This document shows, piece by piece, positions 22,651 to 35,330 of a DNA stretch of 64,000 bases. The stretch is from positions 2,232,001 to 2,296,000 of the forward strand of contig CM055607.1 of NCBI GenBank assembly GCA_029379385.1, given 5' to 3'. The stretch comes from Quillaja saponaria. Lineage: Eukaryota > Streptophyta > Magnoliopsida > Fabales > Quillajaceae. The translations under genes were made by a program, and so were the position numbers. The notes below the pieces were generated by a model that did not search any database, was not told the DNA's origin, and worked only from the letters and a program-made list of their open reading frames with translations. How positions within the stretch are numbered: position 1 is the stretch's first letter; each line of letters begins with the position of its first letter.

Positions 22651-24796
22651 GGATAAACATTGACCTATATATCCAATGTTTAAAGAAAAAACTTCATTGT
22701 TCTTGATATTGTTATCCAATACTGAAAAGGTAGCATATATTAATATAAAAACAAAACTTAATTTGTCAACATATTTTTCTTTGTTTCCGAGGTGCTAGCG
22801 GAGGCGAGGCAAGAGTACCTTTGAGGCTTTGAGATTAAAGCCATATACCTTTCACTAAATGCGACTATTGGTATGTAGGAAGCTTCTTTTTGTAACTTCT
22901 ATCTCCCCCTCAAAAGCTTCTCTCTCTTTCTCTCTCTCTCTTTTTATTTATTTTTTATTTTTTTAAGAGCAGTTGTAATGGTATTCTACAATTTTTAAAG
23001 TGTGAAGAGCAATCGTAATGAGTTCTAAATCTTATTTTCTTATTTATCCATCTTAATTCTGCTAATATTTTAATTATAAAAACTTGACTTATAATTGTTT
23101 TTAATTTTTTTTTTTTTTACAGTATTTCAATAAGATCTTTTATTTCTTGAAATAGCCACTTCAACCTTGGAAGTAGGAGTGATGTCCACCACTTATTTTC
23201 CTTGAGCTTCACTAGTATGTGAAAGAAAATTGCTATTCTTTTTTTGTGAAAAATAATAACTTCTATACTCAAAGAGAGACTAATATTCAAGTTTCTATTT
23301 TCCTAATAATAACAATGTATGTTTTTCAAGTACTTTCAAATAACAAGGATTATATATGTATTAACTTTCGTGGCATACGCATGCGTGAATCGTGTTTATG
23401 AAATATAGTCAATAAAAAATAATATTTTATTTTAATGATATTAAACAAATAGATAAATCTAATAAAAAAATTAATTCATACTATAAGCATATAAGTTTTT
23501 TAAAATTGTAAAGATGGAAAAAAATTAACACAACAATATTATAATTATAAAAAATATACTCTTAATATATTTTTTTTAATTCATAGTATTTAAAAAAAAA
23601 ATTAATTTATAGTGTTATAAGTATTTGTAACTTATTAAATAGAATAATTTAAGAAATTTAATCTTAATTACTATTGACATATAGCTATTGACAAATTTAC
23701 GATTTATTAATATTAAAAAAAAATCAATAATCATAAAACAATTATAATCCCAAAAGTTAATAGTATATTTGAAGTAAAATAATAACGAAAGGTAACCGTG
23801 TAATAATAAAAACTCATAAGGTTATTTAAAAAAATAAAAAATTTATGCGATTAAGTCACTTTTATATATAATTAGTAGCCTACATGCACATACGTGAGAA
23901 TCCTATATATTTTTTATCTTAATTTAATGTTTTAAATAATTTAATTTGATAAAAAATATTTTATATATTAAAAGGGCAGGGAGAGAGTAGAACAATGAGA
24001 GGGTAGGAGGAAATAGGAGAGTAGGAAAGTTGAAAGATTACTCTTTAGCAGTTATTAAGTAATTTGATAGATTTTATCAATTGAATTTATATTTAAATAA
24101 TTTAAATAGTTAAATATGTGTATATTTATATAGTAGGAGACCACAATGGTTTTCTGACTTTTATATAGACTAGCCATATACACATGCTACACACATGTTA
24201 AATAATTCTTTTTAATTTATAAGTGATCATTTTAAGTTTCTTTTAGTACTATTTAGAAAGGAAAATAAGAGGTAGTGTATGAGTGAGAGTGATATGGGTA
24301 ATTATTAAGAAATTAAAATCTTTTAATTAATAAAAATTATGTAATTTATATATTATAAGGTAGGATATCATAAGGGTTTTCTTCCTTTTTTATAATAGTA
24401 TAGATTAATTTTCTTCATGTAAAATACTTTTATATTAATAAATAAATAGGTAAATTTAACAACAAAAAAAATTATTCATAAATTGATATATTTTTTTAGT
24501 TCTTAAGATGGAAGAAAAATTAAAAGTGAAAATAAAAATATTATAATTATAGAACTATACTCTTTATATATTTTTTTAATTCATATATATAGTATTTCTT
24601 TTTCTTTTTTAAAAATTCTAAATTTGATAAGAACTAAAAAAATTAAAAACTTATTAAATTAAAAAATTAAAAAATTCATTCTTAAACTATTGATATTTAA
24701 TTATTAAAACTTTATAATTTTTACAGCTTTATAGAGATAGTCATCAAGAAAGTATAGCAATATTATACTTTAAGACTCCTTTATATATAGTATAGA
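22651..24796. other. AT-rich intergenic region
   Basis: No gene. A CT-rich run lies at about 22,917-22,945. The section 23,400-24,780 is very A/T-rich and contains two loosely similar halves (about 23,400-23,800 and 24,410-24,750) that may be a decayed repeat. Confidence 0.5.
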
Positions 24797-26112
24797 TTTA
24801 CCACAACAAATTAAATATAAAACTTTTTTTCTTTTTTCTTTCTTTCGCCTCAAAAAAGCTGGTCTATTGATTTTCTCCTTAAATCTCAATTAATTATGTT
24901 GTATTCTATCTGGGTACAAGTTTTTATATTTTTTTTATTGTGAGAACAAATTTTTTGATATAATGATCCGTTAATGTTCGGATCATTAATTTATTCTTTT
25001 TATTCAATTATATTTTTAAATATTTTACATCCAGGATTTCCTTAAAGTTTTCCTTCTCGTATATAGTAATTGATGCAAAAAGGTTTTAAGAAATTTCACA
25101 TTGGTAAGTATAATTTAAGCACTCATTAGAAAAATAAAAAATAAAAAAAAATATTGATTTATAAGTCACATCTAATGACTTTTGTCACTCTTGGATTACA
25201 TTAGCATGCATTTTGATTAATTTAACAAACGAGAGCCAAAAGTTTGTTGTATGTATCTTTTAAAATTAAGGTGCATACAAAGTTTGTTGACCCCAAAGCC
25301 TTCATTATTTACAATTCTCTAATTAATCAAGTTATTGATAAATGAACTAAAACAAATATTAGATATATTATAAATTAACTAAAATACAAAAAATTAAATA
25401 CTTTCTTCTTGACTTTTTTGTCTATCTATAAAGATGGGTAGTGCTGCACTACCCTTACTCAAAAAATAGTATTATAATTTAGTTGTATATTTCTGCTCAT
25501 CTGAAAGCTATGGGTTTGGAAAGCCGGCAGTGTATCTCAATGGAAGGTACACCCATTTGAATCAATGATTTGATTCAAATGGGATTATATATTATATTCA
25601 ATTGACAGCTGGCTGTGGTAAGGCACCATTATATTATGGACAAACAAATGGTGGGGCTAATTATTCCTATTATTTTATTTGCCTGGAAAGCTGATAGAAA
25701 GGGACGTTAGATCTAGACTTATGACCTATATATCCAGTCCAGGTGCTTAAGGAGGCTAAATTACAAACAAACAAAAGACTATTTTTCCTAAGGATATATA
25801 ATCTACGCTATAGTCAACGTCTTCATTTATTTCCAGGACAAGGAAAAAAAAAAAAAAATTAGTGAATTTATTATTCAATGGCTCAGGTCTTAAGCTCTTA
25901 GTCCAAGCTTAAATTTTATCATAGATGTGATAAAAAAAATTAATAAGTTGTACTATTAATGAATTGAGAATTTTCACTGTAAATTGATATTAATATTATC
26001 TATGTCAAAAAGAAAAAAGAAAAAATCAATGTTCTAAACAAATTAAACATAAAAAAAAAAAAAGTTTCTAATCGGTGTCTACTAGTTCAGTTATTATATT
26101 AATATACTATGT
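24797..26112 (+). repeat. Duplicated 5' flank of the TNL unit, copy 2
   Basis: Same-orientation match to 10,414-11,705. It ends at 'ctatgttttca', where it is joined directly to the last bases of an NB-ARC exon. The promoter region was kept but the first part of the gene was lost. Confidence 0.75.
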
Positions 26113-26606
26113 TTTCACGAAGAAGTTATTCAAGTAGTATCTCAAAACAAAGTGAGATACATAAATAAACTTGTTACAGTATTTTATTTTATTTTCCTCA
26201 CTAGATAGCAAGCATGTTTCTTTTGTGCATCCTAAACTTAACATAAGTATATTGAATTTCATTAATTATGTTATATACTTAAAACACTAACAGGAATTCA
26301 AAGAGGCAAGAAAGCCAGGAACAAGGATTCCCGAATGGTTTGAAAATTGTAATAATATGGACTCTGTGTCTTTCTGGGTTGTAAAGAAACTCCAAGAAAC
26401 TACAGTAGCCTTTGTTTTAGCAGTTAAGAACGCTGGTACACAAGACCAGCCCGGTTTCTTTACAGAAAAATGCTTGCTTGTCAATGATATCAAAGTACTC
26501 CAAGTGCCAAGTCGAATCATGCATAAGCTGGAGACTAATCATTTGTGGCTCTTTGATCTACGAAAACATTTTTCAAAGGAGGGGTGCGTAGACTTTGAGT
26601 CTTATT

Positions 26607-26873
26607 TGTTGAATATTAATCCAGATTATATATTTAGAATCATCTCTTAGGATTTATCTTGTTAGTATTAGGATTATCTCTTAAGATTATCATTAGGATT
26701 ATCTCTTAGAGTTTTATTTCAATTGATGTTGCATTGAATTTAGGTTTTATCTTTTAGGGAGTTTAACTTTATTTCATGCAGTTGTAAATTGTGCCATTTT
26801 ATGAAGAATAAAGCCTCTTGCTCTCAGTTCTTTCTTCTCCTAAATAATATAAGTGCGGTGGTTCTAGTTAACA
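26607..26873 (+). mobile_element. Solo-LTR-like insertion in the C-JID exon
   Basis: This 267-bp segment is absent from the matching exon of copy 3. It begins TGTTGA and ends TTAACA (TG..CA with short TGTT/AACA inverted ends). It is flanked by TTATT and CTATT, a near-perfect 5-bp target duplication. An 'aataaagcctcttgctctca' stretch near its end resembles an LTR polyadenylation region. It encodes nothing. The best reading is a solo LTR or small TRIM-type LTR that recombined. Confidence 0.75.
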
Positions 26874-27195
26874 CTATTTAGAGGAGGGTAGGAATGACGT
26901 GGAAGTTTCATTTCAATCTTAGACGTTGACAGCAATCTGGTGTGGAAGGCATGTATATAAGAATGGATGGGAGTCGGAAGATATCTTATTTAAAAAGTCC
27001 CGATCCACAGATTTCAGGTATCAGCTCTCAAAATTAGGCCGAGTAACATGGAGAAAGAACAGGATCAACTAGAAAATTTGAGTAACAATGGTTGGATCTC
27101 TCTCTTATATTTTTCTTTTGATAGATTAATATTTATGTAGTTTTGACTTTTGACTTTTGACTTATTTCTCAATCTACTGCTCTTCCCTTTATTAG

Positions 27196-27992
27196 AAGAG
27201 CAAGAGGAGGAAGCCGTGATTAAGAAAAATGCGCTGATAGTAAACAAGTACGCAGTACGACCGAGCAAGTTCTCTGGGAATTTAAAATTATCCCCAGCAG
27301 CTGGCGGGGCCAACTCGGTGGTGGTATACATGCCGTGCTGTAGCCTGGTGCCACGAAACTCGGCCGACTTTGATCTTGTAATGAACATGTTAGAGGGTTA
27401 CGGCGTGCAACTGGTGGTGCAAAATATATCATTACCGGAAAATGACCAGACATCGTTGCCGATTGTGTTTGTGGAGGGAAGGTGCTTTGCGGGGGTGAAG
27501 GAGGTGATGAAGTTCCATAACTCTGGTGAAATCAGAAAGATACTGAGCACTAGTACTAGTGTGATGAATGATAACAAGGGAAAAACCATCTATCAAGGCT
27601 TTGATAATTGCCCTCTCCACACGGCCGACGACGTGGTGTTACTATATACGAGGTGCAGTACCCTGGGGACTGGTGAGAAGGGAGACTCTGTTTATCTAAT
27701 GGAAGTGATGAAGAGATATCCGGTAGAAATTGAAGTGCGAGACAATTCATTATGCAAAAATCACGAGGGGTTGCTCAAGCCTTTCCAAGAAAATAACAAT
27801 AAGGTGGTACTGCCAATTGTGTTTGTGAATGGAAGGTGTTTAGGGGGTAAGATCGAGGTATTGAAGCTCAATATGCGTCGCCAACTCGATGACATTCTCA
27901 TGAACACTAGTGCGGAGAAGAATGATAATAACAAAGGAAAAACTATCTTTGCAAGCTTTGATTATCGAAAGAATATCAAACAAAATTACTAA
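27196..27992 (+). other. Glutaredoxin-like exon of TNL copy 2
   Basis: Open for 265 codons after the acceptor 'ttattag'. Domain 1 has 'SVVVYMPCCSLVP', 'LPIVFVEGRCFAGVKEV' and 'SGEIRKIL'. Domain 2 has 'VVLLYTRCSTLG', 'LPIVFVNGRCLGGKIEV' and 'RQLDDIL'. Compared with copy 1 it has in-frame losses (five codons before 'LPIVFVEG'), but a two-base loss near 27,985 brings a stop at 27,990 and the copy 1 donor site is altered. The first in-frame ATG is inside domain 1, as in copy 1. A remnant of the last small exon ('gaggctcagctcaag') lies near 28,131. Confidence 0.85.
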
Positions 27993-30122
27993 TTTGAAAA
28001 ATACTTGTCAGATCGATCAATCCCTCTTTCTTTTTTATTTTCTTTAATTAATTTAATGAAATATTATGTACTCTTCATTATTTTTCAATTCCTTATTCTA
28101 ATTTTCTCTTTAAAAAGAGCGAGAAGTACTGGAGGCTCAGCTCAAGAAAAAAAAAAGAGCAAAAATTGAGGAGACACTTGTTCAAGTTCCAAAAGAAATA
28201 CCAGCCATTCAGAGTCATATTCATTGGTGTTGTCAACTAGAAGAGTAATAATAGACTTCATAAATTTAAATTTTTTTATTTTAAGACATCGTATGTCATC
28301 TTATTTGGCTGCATAGCAGTGAATGATGTTAGTTTTAAATTTATTTAAATAATAAAATTGATTAATTATTCTTAATAAACAATTTAAATCTAGCAACTTT
28401 CCTTTGTGAATATATAATCAATCTCAGCTAGCTATTCCAAGGATAGAGCTTCATAAAACTTTCCCTTATACTGACTTGTTCATTTCTTAAAAATTTATAA
28501 AATCAAATACAATGAATAGTATTTTTTTGATGAAAATATAAAATAAGTCAAGTTTTTCTACTCAAAATTGAATATGAAGTTTTAATAATGAATAGCCACC
28601 TGAATTTAACTTTGGTATTAAAAATGTATTCAATTTGGGTAGAGATATTAAGTTTGATTATTATTTTGAGGTAACTAAACTTGATTATTAAAAACAGGAA
28701 TACGTACATTATTGGTCATAAAATAAATTAAAAACTAACAAACAACGAAGCAGCAAAAATTATGAATACCACGCTCTAATTTTTCAAATTAAGTAGACAT
28801 TGAATATTATTATATACTATAACATGAATTTACCTTCTTTTTTTTATTAGTTATTTTTTAATTCTCTTTATTTTGTTTTTTAAGCAAGTGCAACCTGATA
28901 AATTATCACTACAAAATATATTTTGTAATGACCACTATTATAAAAATTATCAAAATGACAAAAGTATAAATTTTAAAGGTTAAGATATAATTTATTTAAA
29001 ATCCTGTGGTGGTCCAAATATTAAAAATATTACATATTAGGGTCAAAAATCAATTTTTTAAAAATCTTGTAGGAGCCATGACCCCGACAGGTCTCCATGT
29101 AATTCCACCATTACTAATCAAATAAAAAATATATATATAAGCTCACTATTTCATTAAATATATCGAAATCAATCTTTTCCTCTAATCAGGACAGTTCAAC
29201 TAACGTATATGTTAGATGAAAGTTTGTAATTTTATAATTAATCGAATATGAAAAATTTTCAAACATGAATGTTTCAAAATTAGCCCTCCATGATTTGTGG
29301 TTTAATTAATCTAGAGTCATTTGAACCCATACGCACTATTCATATCAAGTCCAAAGATGTAAAGGCGTGACATCCTTGCATGTGGAAATGGCAATAAGTC
29401 CGTAGTGCTTTAATTTTAAAACATGAATGGCGGGCAAAGTTGCAATTTTAATTAATTAAAAAGTTGTATATAAGGATTAATTTATGTGTTTGTTGAAGAC
29501 TTTGGGTCACCAAAAAAAATGGTCTTCTTTGTTTTTCCTTTTCTCCATCGTCTTTTCTTGGGTTAGGTATCAAAAGGTGAAAACCTAATGGATTATAACT
29601 TATAAGCAAGCACTTGTATAGAACTTTCTATATAAAACAATTATCTTGTCCGAAATTTGTTGGCTTTCAAATTTGTCTGCTTGATTTACATAATCCATAA
29701 TCAAATCAGACTACAAAATTATATTATTTTTATATTTCTAATCAAGACATCATGAGATTACCCATCATAAATAATTATATTTAATAATACAGGATTATAT
29801 CAATCTAATAATATTATTACACGTGACATGATTAATATATAACGAACTAATTTAAACTGTAAATACTACCATTAATTCTTATTAATATTATAACGGAGAT
29901 TATTATTGTCCATTAATTTTAATAACGGACATAATTTTCATACAAAGACTTAAAATTTCTAAAAGAAGATAGATTGTTTTCTCAAATATACTCATTTACA
30001 GCTTTTTAGCGTATGTTCTCTGATCAAATACTAATTTTGGCATTGAAATTTTAACATTAGCACCATCTGTGAAAAATTCATCTAATTTGGATTTTTGATC
30101 TCACAACCAAAAAAAAAGAGTC
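27993..30122. other. Intergenic region downstream of TNL copy 2
   Basis: No gene. It carries the 3' flank shared with copy 1 (28,200-28,400), the flank shared with the relic at 21.3 kb (about 28,780-28,860) and repeat copy D at 29,485-29,765. Confidence 0.6.
29485..29765 (+). repeat. Cluster-specific 3'-flank repeat, copy D
   Basis: Matches the repeat at 15,660 through 'gaagactttgggtcacc', 'ctccatcgtcttttcttggg', 'gcacttgtatagaactttc' and 'tgcttgatttacataatcc'. Confidence 0.8.
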
Positions 30123-30360
30123 AGTTGGTGTCTTGAAGACGAACTTGTAAATATTCTCCAGCGCAGGAAAGACAAGAATCAGTTGGTTCTACCTGTATTC
30201 TTTTATGTGGAGCCAGCAGAAGTACGAAATCAGAAAGGAAGTTTTGGAGAAGCGATCGCTGAGCGTGAAAGAAGAATCGGGAAACCAACGACAAAGTGAA
30301 CAATTGGAAGTGAGCTCTATTGATGCGGCAGGCTTGACGGGCTTGAAATTCAAACATGGG
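30123..30360 (+). pseudogene. TNL copy 3, 3' part of the TIR exon
   Basis: Encodes 'SWCLEDELVNILQRRKDKNQ' and then 'LVLPVFFYVEPAEVRNQKG', the second half of a TIR domain, followed by a stop and frame changes and ending near 'GLTGLKF'. The first half, including the 'VFLSFRG' strand, is absent. It is separated from its NB-ARC exon by about 2.9 kb instead of the roughly 130 bp seen in copy 1. Confidence 0.85.
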
Positions 30361-31756
30361 TCAATTTAATTTAATTTAATTTATATCTAATTTCTTATAT
30401 GAGTGTATTTTGAATCAAATCATTTATAGAATTAATTAATGCATTATAATAATAATAATAAATTGCTTGGGAACCATAGAACTCAATTTATTCTACATTA
30501 TATTTTCCTTCTTTTTTAATTTTTTTTTAGTAAATTTAATCTGATTTTTAAAGAATTCAATTCAAATTATTAAAAAATTTATGCTATACACCCTTTAAAT
30601 TTATTATGGGTTCACTGTGATTGCAGTTTATCAAATTCTTTTTTCCCCTTTCCTCTGTGGCTGCTGTCGAATAACGTACAACAGCTGCAGTGCCTTAGAT
30701 ATGGCAGGTCTTATCGCCTACTTTGTCGCACTTGTTTGTCATTGGGTGTGTTTGGATTTTATATTTAGTTAACAGGAGATTTTAAGTTTTACCAAGTGAG
30801 TTGGGCATGATTTTGTTTCTCTGATCACCAGGTCAGGTTCTTGAAAAGTAAGAAGAAAAAAAAACCATCAAAAAAATTAAACGTTACTTTTAGCCCTTAT
30901 GACTTGTCTGGTAAGTATAAATAATTTTTGAGAAATTTGATTCATAATAAAATGATTATTCATTTCAATTATTTGATATCACAAATGAAGAATAATCATT
31001 CTTCTTTATTGATTTGATTTGCAATTTTCATACATAAAATGACAAAAAAAAAATATGTTAAAATGACAAAAATATCTCAAACTAGGTAAAGTAATACAAA
31101 TGTAATATATTCTTTGAATAAATATATTTCTTAATTTTCATTAATTTATTTTAAAATTATTATTAATATTTCTTATTATTTTTTTTAATTTTTATTATTT
31201 ATTAATACTAATAGTTTAGTTTAATATTACTAAACTAATTTTCTTATTATTCTTTAATTCTTTTATTTATTTATATTATTTAATATGATATGAAGATTAT
31301 TTTTGTCATTTGAATACAATGAATTGATTTATCATTTTTTACATAAAAATTTTATTTCATTATTTAAATTTTTATTATTTAAATTTTTTATTTTATTTAT
31401 CTACATTTTTTTAATTTAATAATAATTTTATGTGATACTAGAGTATTATTATCATTTGACTGAAAACTAAACTAATTTCATCAAAGCAACAACGAGGATT
31501 TTGCGAAATTGAAATGAAAAAAAAATGAGAATGAAATGTTGTGGATCAGAATGTTGCTTGGCAGCTTCATTGAAAAATAGTCATTCATTCTATTATTTAT
31601 TTGCTATACAGTTTTCAGACATAAAATGATATAAAGATTATGCTAAAATGAAAAAAAAAAAATTCTAAATATATAAAGTAGTAAAAATGTAACATAATTA
31701 ATGAAACTTACATATTTATTAATTTATTAAAACAACTAGAAAAATAAAGGAAATTG

Positions 31757-31801
<45 letters not shown>

Positions 31802-33283
31802 TTTAGAACTCATCTAATAAGAGAAAAAAATAAAAATAAGATTTGTTGAAAATATATAAAGTAATAAAAATGTAACATAATTAATGAAACTTACATATTT
31901 ATTAATTTATTAAAAAAAACTAGAAAAATAAAGGAAATTGTAATATATATATATTGGTTTAGAACTCATCTAATAAGAGAAAAAAATAAAAATAAGATTT
32001 GTTGATACTTTAAGAAAATATGAATTTTTTTATTTTTTTTTAAGTAATCTGTAGGAGGGGAATGTTATCAAAATTTTAATTAAGTTATCATTATTTAATT
32101 TTGTCTCTATTATCGCCGTTGATCTAAATTGACTTCAGAAATATAACAGACTATACTGACCGGATGATTACTACAACCCAGGTAGCCTAATAAGCAAATG
32201 AAAAATAATTATTTGTCTTGTACCCAAATTATTTATTCAAAACACTAATTTTAAAAAAAAAAATTGTAAAAAAAATTTAAAATGGTCATAACCACCCACC
32301 ATGGCCACCCAAAACCACTGCAGCTTCCATAGCCACCTACCTTCAAGCAAAAAAAATAAAAATAAAAATCCTACCACTGCAGCCTCCATAACCGCCCACC
32401 TTCAAGCGAAAAAATGGGTATAAATAAATGATGAAGAGCAAGTTCGGTTGGGGATGTTTCATAAATGAGATTTTCGTAGAGTAAATGGATACATTTTGCA
32501 TGGTAGAGGAGATATAATTTATTGCCATTTTTTCTAATCCTAGATTAAAAAAAAGCTGCAACATCCGCGCAATCTTACCATAACAACAGCAAAAGCCAAA
32601 AGTAGAAAAAGAAAGGTAACAGTCTCAAAAATAACAATAGCAATAGCAGCCAATTGTTTTTTGGGTACGAGGAGATCTACACCATCAAAGGGGTATTTGA
32701 GATGTAGCCATTACAGTTTTATCACCACCCACCACAAAAATATGAGCAATACTACTAATTTGGAGTGGGTCTTAGTCAAATAACAAGGAACTCATCTATT
32801 GGCGGGTTGATCCGGCGGTGGAGGTGGCTGTGATTTTTTATTTAATTTTAATTTTTTAATTATTTTACAATATATGTTTTCATTTTTAAATATTATGTTA
32901 TAAAGTAAGAATTGTTATTTTATTTTTTAATTTTCTGGGATCCCCTTCATGATTGATTAGCCATGGAGGGAGCCTTTAGTTGACCCCTGTCCTTCTCCTC
33001 AGTTTCCAAACTAGGGACATCAAAAGTGGGAATAGTTGATTGAAAATCTATTAATATATTTGGTTAAGAAAGAGGTCTTCTTTTTCTTCATAGCAATGGG
33101 TCCTCTTTAAATATCTTTTCAAATCAAATGGCAATACTTTTTTTAGCATACCATGTGATGTGAGCAAGACATATTGAATGTCATCAACTACATAATGTTA
33201 ATCATTTTACATCTGTTTACCATAGCTGAACCTAAATTTTATCTACTTAATTAAGGATTTGATAAATTTTTCATTTTGGACAG
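30361..33283. other. AT-rich sequence between TIR and NB-ARC remnants of copy 3
   Basis: No gene. It contains a (TA)n microsatellite, a tandem duplication (31,672-32,005) and a short repeated C-rich motif ('accaccca', 'gcagcttccata', 'gcagcctccata') near 32,285-32,400. It looks like material inserted into the former first intron. Confidence 0.6.
31672..32005 (+). repeat. Tandem duplication containing a (TA)n microsatellite
   Basis: The block 'aaagtagtaaaaatgtaaca ... aagatttgttga' occurs twice (31,674-31,848 and 31,856-32,005). The first unit has a (TA)n run of about 40 bp (31,759-31,798), the second only about 12 bp. The rest is almost identical, which suggests a recent duplication. Confidence 0.9.
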
Positions 33284-34160
33284 GAAGGATGAAAATTCCT
33301 TTATTGAAGGAGTTGATTAAAAAAGTGTCAAATGATATAAATCGCACTCTTTCACATGTGGCTAAACATCCAGTTGGATTAAAGTCACGCATATCAAGAG
33401 TGAATTTACTGTTGAGTATAGGAACACATGTTGGTGTTGGCATGGTAGGAATTTATGGAATGCGCGGAATAGGTAAAACAACTCTTGCACGTACTGTTTA
33501 CAATGAGATTGCTGGTCGCGGTTTGAAGGTACGTGCTTCCTTGCCAAAGTTAGAAATATTTCAATTCCGCAACTACAAGAGACACTTCTTTCAGAAATTC
33601 TCGGAAATAAGAATATCAAGCTGCATGGCAACTCTGGTAAAGGAATTCGTTTAATTCAAGAGAGGCTTCAGGGTAAAAATGTTCTTTTAGTTCTTGATGA
33701 AGTCGACCAATTGGACCAATTGAAAGAATTAGCTGGGGGAAATGATTGATTTGGTTTTTTAGGTAGTAGGATCATTATAACAACAAGCGATCGACGTTTG
33801 TTAATTAACCATCATGTGGAACAGTACTCTTGTGAGATGAAGCAATTAAATGATCATGAGCTCTTCAACTCGTCAATTGGCATGGCTTTGGAGAAGGAGA
33901 AACTGATGAAACTTTTGCAAATGTTTCAAACCGTGTGGTTCAATACAGCAAGGGCCTTCCATTGGCTATGGAGAAAATATGTTCAGAGCTATAATGACTT
34001 GAGGTATATTGAGAAGAAGATTTTCCTCGACATTGCATGTTTTTTTGAAGGAGAGTCATGGACATTTGTTAAAAGAGTTTATCATAAACACAATTAATTC
34101 CCTGAAACTTATGTTGAGAAACTTAAAGAAAAATCTCTTGTAACCATGGATGAATATTAG
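33284..34160 (+). pseudogene. TNL copy 3, NB-ARC exon with frameshifts
   Basis: Starts after the acceptor 'ttttggacag' with 'KDENSFIE', then a frame change. It keeps an intact P-loop (GMRGIGKTTLA), then breaks near 33,525. Across other frames it shows 'VLLVLDEVDQLDQLKEL', 'GSRIIITTSDRRLL', 'KIFLDIACFFEGESW' and 'LKEKSLVTMDEY'. The GLPLA region is scrambled by frameshifts. Clearly a dead paralog of copy 1. Confidence 0.9.
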
Positions 34161-34849
34161 GATGTTAGGAATTTTCAATAGTTATTAAAGTAATTTGACT
34201 TAATCCAAGAGCCATTACTTTTTACTTAAATGAAAATACTTTTTCTTTTATGAAATAACTTCTATATGAATAGAGGTATTGAGAATATGGAATTTTGGCT
34301 ATTGTGACTTAATTAATAACTCATTACTTTTTGCTTAAGTGAAAATGTACTTTGTTTCATAAAAGTAATTTTTTTATGAACAAAAATGTATTTTCATGAA
34401 AAACCCTATAATAACTTTTTATGGCTATTTAACTTAATCAAAAAGTCATTATTGTTTTATTAAATGAAAAGATATTTTCTTTTGCATATTAACTTACATA
34501 TAAATAAAAATATCATTTCATGGAAAGCTTATAAAAGTAACATGTTTAACCACATTTTTATATTTTTCTTCTTCTTCTCTTTCTTTCTCTTTTTAAGTTA
34601 TAATTTCTATTTATATCTAATAGCAATATGAGATATTAAAAAGTTTGTTTTATCTTAAGAGACTTATTTGTTGTAATATATTGAAAGTATGGTGCAAATA
34701 TAGTCTTAAGGAAAGAGAAATTCTAACTCGATTCAAGCATTTCAAAAGTGTTTATTTTTATTACAATTTTTAAATTACGGAGGCATGCATGAACTAATAT
34801 GACGCATACGTTGAGAAATTATTAACGAGAATCAAAATATGCAATTGGA

Positions 34850-34907
34850 TCACAGCAGATTGTGGGTTCACGAAGAAGACATTCAAATAATATCAGAAAA
34901 CAAGGTA
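34850..34907 (+). pseudogene. TNL copy 3, end of the NB-ARC exon
   Basis: Encodes 'HSRLWVHEEDIQIISENK' next to a GT donor ('aaggtacga'), equal to the last codons of exon 2 of copy 1. About 690 bp of A/T-rich sequence separates it from the rest of the exon. Confidence 0.8.
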
Positions 34908-35151
34908 CGAGGGATAAATAAACTTTTTGCTACATGTGCTTTTCTTCCTGATCTCTTAACATGCATGGGCAGAATATATTGATGCATAAATGTATTTCTT
35001 TTTCCTTTGCCGCTTCTTTTTTCTTTTTCTTTTTTTTTCTTTTTTTTGACACAAGCCACAGTTTTTGATATACCCTCATAAGCTTTCTACTAAATATCTA
35101 TAACAGTTTGTAATTAATGTATCATTTTCTATTTTACTTTTTTCTTAAAAG

Positions 35152-35330
35152 GGGACAGATAAAATTGAAGGTATAAAGCTGGATTTGCCTAAACCAAGAG
35201 AAGTAAAATGGACTAGAAACGCATTCAAAAAAATGAAGAACATCATAATACTTATCATTTGAAATGCAACCTTAAGAGTAGAGTACATGCATAGTTTTTA
35301 GAGAATACAGTGATAGAAATCTTTGATTCT
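35152..35330 (+). pseudogene. TNL copy 3, LRR-linker exon start
   Basis: After 'ttcttaaaag' it encodes 'GTDKIEGIKLDLPKPREVKW' and then 'TRNAFKKMKNIIILII' before a stop. This is the standard TNL exon between NB-ARC and the LRRs, aligned with exon 3 of copy 1. Confidence 0.85.

Larger units (their letters stand above)
26112..27992 (+). pseudogene. Truncated TNL copy 2: NB-ARC end, C-JID and glutaredoxin-like exon
   Basis: The unit starts with 'HEEVIQVVSQNK' (26,114-26,150), the end of the NB-ARC exon. Next is a C-JID exon from 26,294 ('PGTRIPEWFENC', 'VNDIKVLQVPS', 'HKLETNHLWLFDLRK'), broken at 26,607 by a 267-bp insert and resuming near 26,880. A tail at 26,930-27,090 has frame breaks compared with copy 1. 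The glutaredoxin-like exon (27,196-27,992) is open. TIR, most of NB-ARC and all LRR sequence are missing. Copy 2 shows the older order C-JID, tail, glutaredoxin-like exon, which copy 1 has lost. Confidence 0.85.

Noticed and set aside
27150..27195. Start of the copy 2 glutaredoxin-like frame as an independent N-terminus
   Set aside because: The open frame runs back through a T-rich intron end with no ATG. The acceptor at 27,194-27,195 is a better start of the exon.
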